DNA of 64,000 nucleotides, from NCBI GenBank assembly GCA_014843695.1, contig CM026403.1, forward strand, positions 51,442,233 through 51,506,232, given 5' to 3'. Position numbers and translations under genes: made by a program. Below are positions 40,301 to 48,700 of the stretch, in pieces (within the stretch, counting starts at the first letter, position 1; each line of letters opens with the position of its first letter). Under the pieces are notes generated by a model that had not been told where the DNA came from, did no database searches, and saw only the letters and a list, made by a program, of their open reading frames with translations. This DNA is from Archivesica marissinica (Eukaryota > Mollusca > Bivalvia > Venerida > Vesicomyidae).

Positions 40301-43300
40301 CACCAGAATGAGCATGCCAGACGTCCATTTCCTTACATGGGCATGCACCATTGCTATATACATGAAAATTGGTTAACTTTCCAGCTAGGCTGACCCCCCT
40401 GGGCTCCTGTTCTATTAGTGACCAAGCCAAACCAAAGATCACACGTTGATCAGAGACATGCTTGTAATCCAAACCCAAGATCAGACGGGTCATTTATTCA
40501 CAACTTTACAGAGTTATCCCCCACACAAACCGGCATAAACATAAAACGTGTTCATATGGCTGGGATTAATAATTAAATTTCCTACAGTCTGGCACCGAGA
40601 AATAATGCATGCGCACTATGTGCTAGTTTGTTTACTTCCTACAGCATCACTTGTCAAGTTTCATGGTAATATTTCAATCGTTTTCCTGCGTCTAATTCAG
40701 TAATTAGAAATTGATTCCTGATAATGGATACCCAACAGCCTTACGATTATTAAATGTTCAAATTCATATCAAAGTAATAAAGACATTATTACGGGGATAA
40801 CTTATTATCAGCCTAAACTGATATTAAGAGTGTATGTATACCTATGACGATAGGAAACTAGCCACGTAATCACCTAATTACTGGTGTAACCCGAGAATTG
40901 TCAATACATTTGTAAACGAGGCTGTTAAGAAATATTAAAAAATTGATTTTTAGTAAGAAATACAATACATTTATGTATTGAACACAACTCTGCTATGCAC
41001 AGAATCTATGAATGGAATTCTCTAGTTAATTGGTATCTTGAGATTTCCAATAGTACAGGAAATACACTCAGACATTCGGTACCAGACGGATGTGATGCAT
41101 GCTGTGTGAAGTGTGAAAGGTCAAACATTTTGGTATGCGAGACAACGGTTATTCATATAATATTCAGATACCTACATGTACATAGTGCAAGACTAGGCAA
41201 AATGAGATAACGTTTTATATAATAATCCTTGGGAACAGACTGGATAGTCCGGAATGGGTAGTCAGGAATGTTAGTTTATTAATATCAGTAACCACCCGGT
41301 GCAACTTATATTATATATCATCAGCCTCAGTCCGTCTTACGAGACTATGGATTGCGCTCTTGTTGAGGAACATCTTCTGCGGTGACTGAGTAGGCCTATT
41401 CTCGAGTGGCAGACTCTGTTGCAGTCATCGCAGGTGGTGAAGATCAAGTCATCCAGTTTGGTCGATGCCTTTCGCTTCTGTCGTTTCTGCTCACGAAGCA
41501 GAGTTCGCTCAGCCTCGGCTCGTCTGACCCCAGCTTTCACAACGTGTCTCCACGACACAGTATTAGGCAGAGCCGTCGGTGCTGTCGAAAATCGGGCCGT
41601 CTTTTCGACGGCCTATCACCTAATAAGACTGTCAATTATATTGGCGACGGTTACCGACGGCCAGTTAAAAAAATGGCTGATACACTAGGTTTGTTAACAT
41701 ATATATGCAGCTGTAAAACAATGACAAGAACTGGACCCTATAATAGGCTAATATTGTCAATGCTGGCATAATGATGGAAAATTACTGGGGCGTTCTAAAA
41801 ATAGATATATGTAATAGACAAGACTTTATTAGTGTACTACCTTATGTAGCTCTCTAGGCTGGTTCGATTTTCTGAAATTCCTGAGGTCACTACTTTTATA
41901 CTTATTTGTTATCAAAGAGGCATACGTCACAGCTTAGCTTTGAATGCAGTAAGTCACAGATTTAACAAGGAAAATTACTGGGTTTGTTAGTGATAATTTC
42001 TGAAAATGTGTGCAAGGCATGTGCTTTATAATGAGACGACCAATCAAATTTAATCTAGCATGGCTGTATCTGTCTCAATATCCAGATATTAGGACATACA
42101 TTGTCTTTATAACCCAATTGAAAAAGACAGGCTTACCATACAAATATGAGTTTGATACGGTTAGAAAGAGAATTTTATTTCTACAAACTTTACATTGACC
42201 AAAATTCAGTTTAAATAAACAAATATAATTATTCTCCAAAACCTGCATGTCCAATATTTACACCTCCGTATCTAAGTAAATACTAAAAAGTCTTTTAAAA
42301 ATTATATCATTGAAAACATCATTTATTTTTCTAAATTTTTTATTCTTACCATAAATATATTAAAGTTTTTATCAGGGAAAACGGGGTTAAACATGATAGG
42401 GGTCATTTCATCAGTTTTTCCTGAAATACCTTATGGGGACAGTGTACAGTTATTGGTCTCTTATCTATTGGTAGCGGATAAGCTATTATATAGTTACTGT
42501 ATTGGGCTGGAGAACCTGATATGACCGTTTTATTATGAGGGAAAGGGAGACCTTCCATTGTGTTGGTATGATCAAAGTATAAAATAAAGTATCATATGAA
42601 TTAGATCTACACCTTCAGATACCACCAGAGGGGCTCCCACCATTCACAAAATGCAAAAATGTTTCGGGAGGCTTACAGCGAACCCCCAGCTGCATGCGCT
42701 TCGCGCGCTCGCAGTGCCAATCATTTTATTAGTCTGGGAAATTATTTTTTTAGACTTCCATTTGGATTGGATATTTCTGCCCAATACTGTGCTCCATGAT
42801 GACCGGTTTGATGCCGTGTCCGACTGTCGATTTGCGCTGAACGCAGGTCCCTCTTACAAGCGTCCCTGTATCTTAGGTGGGGGCGACCAGTTGGACGTGA
42901 TCCTTGTTAAAGTTAACCGTACAGTAGATCTTTGGGGATGCGTCGGACATGACCTAGCCAGCACAGGCGGCGTTAACCGAGCATTGCATAGATGGTTGTT
43001 GAACTCGCTCTGCTGAGGACCTCTGTATTGGTGACCATATCTTCCAAAGTGATTCCCAATATCTTGCAAAGGCACCTCATATGGTACGAGTTCAGCTTTG
43101 TCTCTTGTCTGGCATATGTCGTCCACGACTCATTGCCGTAGAGCGTGCCGAGTATGCAGGCCTGGTAGACCTTCAACTTGGTGTTCATCGTTAGGTTTCT
43201 GTTCTCCCAGACTCTTGGGCGAGTTTTGACATGACGGTGGCTGCTTTCCCAATGCGTGCATTGATCTCAGCATCGAGGGACAGGTTGTTGGATATCAGTG

Positions 43301-45651
43301 ATCCTAGATATCTGAAGTTGTCGACCATGGCGAGTGTAGAGCCGTTAATGGCTATGGGAGCTGGGTCTGCAACATCCTGGGTCATGACCTCCTGTCTTCT
43401 TGATGCCGATGGTTAGGGCAAACTCACGGCAAGCATTGGAGAACTGATCTAGGAGGTGCTGGATGCCATCATGTGTGTGGCTTGCGAGGGCTGCATTGTC
43501 AGCGAACAGCATCTCCCCGAGTAGGACACAAATTGTTTTGGTTTTGGCGCGCACGCGGGCCAAGTTGTATAGCTTGCCATCGTGTTGGGTGTGGATGTAG
43601 ACACCGTCGGAGGACTGGAAGGCATATGTCAGGAGGAGTGAGAAGAGGATGCCGAAGATAGTCGGTGCGAGGACGCAGCCTTGCTCGACTCCGTTGAGGA
43701 TGGGAAAAGGCTTGGAAGTGTCGCCGTCGAAGCCGACTGCTCTTCATGTCTTTGTGGAACGACGTGATCAAGCGGAACAATTTTGGTGGACAGCCAATCT
43801 TGTGTAGCAGTTTGAAAAGTCAACAGCGACTGACCAGGTCGAACGCCTTTGTTAGGTCCACGAATGCGAGGTACAGTGGCTGTTGTTGCTCCCTACACTT
43901 TTCCTGGAGTTGCCTCACTGAAAAGATCAGGTCGATGGTGGATCGGCCAGATCGGAAACCACACTGGGATTCTAGGTATATGCGCTCTGCTACCACCTGC
44001 AGTCTTGCGAGAATAACCCGAGCAAATACTTTGCAAACAATGCTAAGTAGGGATATGCCGCGATAGTTTGTCACCCTTATTCTCGAAGAGTGCGACTATC
44101 TTTGCATCGCGCACGTCTTGTAGCACCTCACCTTCCTTCCAGCATAGACAGAAGTTCATGGAGAAGTGGTAGTAAAGCTAGCTTCCCTTGTTTAATCAGC
44201 TCGGGCGGTATGGCATCAGTTCCTGCTGCTTTCCCGCTGGCGAGGGCTTTGATGGCTTTTTCAAGTTCAGCCATGGTTGGCTCGCTGTAGAGCTCCTCAA
44301 GTACAGGAAGTGTCTGGATACTGTTTAGGGCCTCCTCGGAGACTGTGTTCTCTGTGGTGGAGTACAGTTCAAGGTAATGCTCTACCCATCTCTCCATCTG
44401 CTTGCTTCGGTCGGTGATTACCTCGCCCGACTTAGTTTTGAGTGGAGCAGTTTTCTTCACATTGGGGCCAGTGGCCCGTTTGTTGCCTTCGTACATGGAC
44501 TTTGTTGCCGGAGGAGGAAGCATGCTCTATGGTGGAGCATAGCTGGAGCCAATAGTCGTTGGCACATTTCCTGGCCGTCTTCTGGCATTCACTTCTGGAT
44601 TTCCAGAGTGATTCCAAGTTTTGCTGGGTTGGCGCTTTCTTCCAGTTGACGAGGGCCTGCCTTTTACTTTCTGTCACAGGTTCCAGAACTAGTGCATTTG
44701 CTTCATACCAGTCAACATTTCGTTTTTCCTTCTTCCCATAGGCATCGATGGCAGATTTGTGGATGGTTGAGCTAAGGTGGCTCCATCTAGCTTCTGCAGA
44801 TATGCCAGCATCGGCTGAGGCAATATCCTCGATGAGGGAGATTAACTTGTTGGTCCTGTCTGTCGGTGATATGGGTCGTGTTGATCTTCGGGAGACACTT
44901 TGGCTTAGCTTGGTGGAACTTCTTTCTTGGTTGCAGTACCACGTTTGCGATGACAAGAGAGTGGTCGGTGTCGCAACTGTGGTAACTGCGTGTGTTGTGG
45001 ACGGCTTGGAGACCGTTTCTTCTAGTGATGATGGCTTGGAGACTGTTATTTCTAGTGATGATAACGTCTAGTTGGTGCCACTGGTGTGATCTGGGGTGCA
45101 TCCATGCGACTGTTTGTGCTTGTTTGGAAAATATGTGTTCGTTATGCACAGGTTCCTGGCACAGCATAGTTCCAGTAGTCTCTGGCCGTTTTCGATCATT
45201 TTCCCAGTTCCATGGTGGCCATTGCATGTGGGCCAGACGTCCTGGTTCGTTCCAACTCTGGCATTGAAGTCACCAAGCAAGTATAGGTCTTCTATACGAG
45301 GCAGTTGTCCAATAATCCTGTCAATCTCACTGTAAAATTTGTCTTTCGCATCAGGGCTAGAGTTGAATGTTGGGGCATAGGCAGCCAGAAGGTGTACTGG
45401 GTCTGTTCTACAGTTCAGGCGAAGACAACCGTTCCGTGCCAGCAGTGGGTGGTTCTATCAATCATAGAAGGATGACTTTACTGCAAATCCAACGCCATAC
45501 TCGCGCCTTTCATCTAGTCCCTTGCCTTTCCAGAAGAAAGTGTACTCTTTCTCTTGTAGTGTGCCGTCGTCTGGCAGTCTCGTCTCTTGTAGGGCGGCAA
45601 TGTAAACATTTCGCCGGGAGAGTTCAGCATCTATGACTGCTGTTTTACGCT

Positions 45652-45712
<61 letters not shown>

Positions 45713-48700
45713 CAGTAACCAGCCGGGGCAACTTTTATTATATATATATATATTATATCAGTAACCAGCCGGGGCAACTTATATTATATATCTGTAACCA
45801 GGGCAACATGGAAGATTTTAAACAATATCAACAGCTTAATATTAAAAAGGTGAAGACGTGCACAATTCATGATAAACCTTGGGTTGTCATTTCTAGGTCA
45901 GTGTTATGATATCATGTACATATTATGCAAAGATTACACAAGATTACTAACTGCAAATCTTTCCATACATATAGCACATGCACACTATTAATTTGAACTA
46001 ATCTGAATTAAAGGGTCTAGATTGCCCTGTACACGACTCGTTCTAGGCCATAATTTATGTGGGAAGTGACAGTTCGTGATTGCACCCTTAAAGCAGCATT
46101 ACATCGTAATAAATGTTTTGGGTAAAATATAAATACTAATGAAATGTGCGCGTGTTTACAAAATCGAAATAGTCGCTCAAACGATAAAATTCCAATAAAT
46201 TTAAACAGTCTTATACGCGAATTTGTTTATCAACACTAAATGTCAACCCGCTCAGCACGCATGCATGAAACGCGATGTAGAAAACGTATATATTTTGAAC
46301 ATGAAAGACCATCTATCTTCCTTCCTTTAATGTCGAACCGCTCGCGGGGATGTAGAAATGTCCCTAAAAGACTTCGCTAACAGAGGTATGAATCAACATA
46401 TCAAGTAATTTAATCAAAAAGACAACGTGGGACAAATGGGAACGATGCATTCCGAATGTAAACAAGTGCGGACGATGCGTTCCGGTATTAAACAAGTGTG
46501 TGACCGATCGACTCTTGAAAGCCCTACTTTCGGTTTAGAGTTTGTTTTATTGCAAAAAAACACTTTACCAAATGGAACATAAGCATACAAAGTATAATGT
46601 TAGAATGTGTAGCAGCATTGCTACCCATACGTAAAATTTGAATTTTTCAAATATCTCATAATTATGATGTAATGCTACTTTAATTTTGTTATTTAAACAT
46701 AATATGGTTAAGTCACAATTTGACAATTTGAGTGGTATTATGGGCCAATACAGTGTTCTCTTGTCGAGACATTTTGGTATGAAAAGAATTTTGTTGGTGT
46801 CTTGGGTTCCTAGGGCAACTATTTCGCCCCAGTAGCCCTGCTATAGAGTAAAATTAAACAAATTATAATTTTCGTAAATACAAATTCTAAAAATGTGTGG
46901 CAGTAGTGTCATTTATACGTGTGCATTATTGCATAGTTTTGCCCATCTTATTAACCGTCATTTTAATTTACGAGTGAATATTGGACTATCTCGGACATGT
47001 ACATAAGATTTTGTGCAAAGCTTATCGCATTGCAAGACAAATTCTTGCATTGTAAGACAACAAACTCTTGCGTCCTTTGCACTTTGCAAAAATAAAATGC
47101 TTGACAAATGGTTAGATGCTAGGTGCATATGTAAATGGTTAGATGCTAGGTGCATATGTAAAGAAATAAGGACATTATCCTAGCAACGAACTACCTACAG
47201 ACATAGATACAACCCTCGCATCCCTAAATGCTTGATAAATAAATCTATTGTGACTATTTTATCTATTACCTACACCATATACAACCGCGTTTTTCAAACA
47301 TCTCATTCCCGAGATTGTGGATATGACAATCGTACCCGCTACATTCCGTTGCGAGATCGCGGTTGACCCATCACCAATAGTTAAGTACACTTGAAATTAA
47401 CCTCCACGATTCGCCAACTAATGGCCCGCAATATCACCGGGTCGCGCCGATTATTATTTCTGTACAGGTGTTTATTATTTTATTGAGCACAAATATCAGT
47501 CATTAGCAGCAACATTCAATGGTTCAACAAGGATTAAAAAATATTTGATCACCTTCTTTAGTACATACTGGAATAATCCGATTATATGGCGGAGTGATAA
47601 TTAAAACCTGCCGGCGAGGCGACTGTTTACTTGCACCTACGACTAGTTTGCGTATGAACACGTGAAATTGATATTATCTAGTTTGCGTATATATTATCGT
47701 CTTTGTTTTATATATTTTAATCGGGTTTGTTGAGTTCAGTAATTCCAGTTCACCCAAATTCATTTCGGAAAACGGCTGAATATAATGTGCGATCATTTTC
47801 CAAATAAAGCAATTGCAACAGCAGTGTCAATTTTTTTTATATACGTTTGCCGATGCAATAATTTCATAATTGGTCAGTGAAATGCTCTAGATTACTCGGC
47901 TAACTAAACCAGCATACCAGTGTCAATATGAGCAAGTATAAAATGTCATGACCTGGATGACCCTAAACAACCCATTTTATCAAGCGAGGTCGGAAGTGAT
48001 TACAGTAAGCTATGATTAGAATTGTTTTTACAACAGGTGGACAAAAGTGTTGTAGTTTTGGTGGCGCTGCTGCCCGCGATTCTCTGGGGTCATTTTTTCA
48101 GCATATGGCGGGGGGGGGTATTTTATGGAATTTACATAGATCAGACATTTTGTGCCATAGAAAAACAGATCAGACATTTTGTGCCATAGAAAAACAGCAT
48201 ATGTCTAATTACCAGTGATTGGTTGATGTAGACTATACCGGCGTGTGAATGGCTCGATTGAATAAGATTTCAATTAGCTGTGAAATGTTTACATACATAA
48301 ATAAATGGTCATGGAACATGCATGTAATAGACACGGCTAACTGCCATGATTTGGTGTGCAGAAAGGTTTCAATTTTCACCCTGTATGTGAAATTTAATAA
48401 ACATGGACATTCAGTAAAATAACAAAAAGGTATGTGTAATTTAAGAGAATTGAAGCAATTTATAAGTTGCTATTAAACGCATAAAGGTAAATTTTATATA
48501 CATGAAATACTGAAATAGCATCGGCAGTCGCGATCCCCAGAGCACATGTTATGGCAATATTTAAAAATGAATTGTGTTGTGTCAACGCGATGCAGCAAAG
48601 ATGTCGGCACGACATTAGCGTCTACGGGAAGTTGATATCGCAATGGTAGCCTATTACGCCCTATCTTCACACCTCAACAGTAATGTTATATTTCGGGTTT

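Larger units (their letters stand above)
33834..40414 (+). mobile_element. Academ-like DNA transposon, 6.6 kb, with TIRs and subterminal iterons
   Basis: The left end (33834-34027) and right end (40225-40414, reversed) are inverted repeats of about 190 bp: 'ggtcagcctag', 'ggaaagttaacc', 'atgtatatatagcaatgg' and 'gagctagatcagctc' appear in both. Aligned outward the ends read TAGACCAGGAG and TAGAACAGGAG, with 'tta' directly outside on each side (33831-33833 and 40415-40417). Inside each end are iterons of about 145 bp. Between them lies a decayed plus-strand gene (35.9-39.4 kb) with XPG-like nuclease motifs. XPG-type nuclease plus a 3-4-bp duplication is the published description of the Academ superfamily as I remember it. 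It sits in ACLY intron 1. Confidence 0.65.
41286..45800 (-). mobile_element. RTE-type LINE, decayed, flanked by a repeated 35-bp motif
   Basis: Minus-strand EN and RT pieces run from 45640 to 42781, with a C-terminal Cys/His piece at 41605-41337. Both outer sides carry 'cagtaaccasccggkgcaac' plus 'ttatattatatat': once at 41286-41320 and twice at 45713-45800. This may be a long target duplication or insertion into a local repeat. The 5' end is cut at a GT/AT/AC palindrome. Confidence 0.65.

Noticed and set aside
45458..45909. Frames with [10 protein letters not shown] runs on both strands
   Set aside because: Translation of the GT/AT/AC palindrome; only the [10 protein letters not shown] part is real LINE endonuclease.
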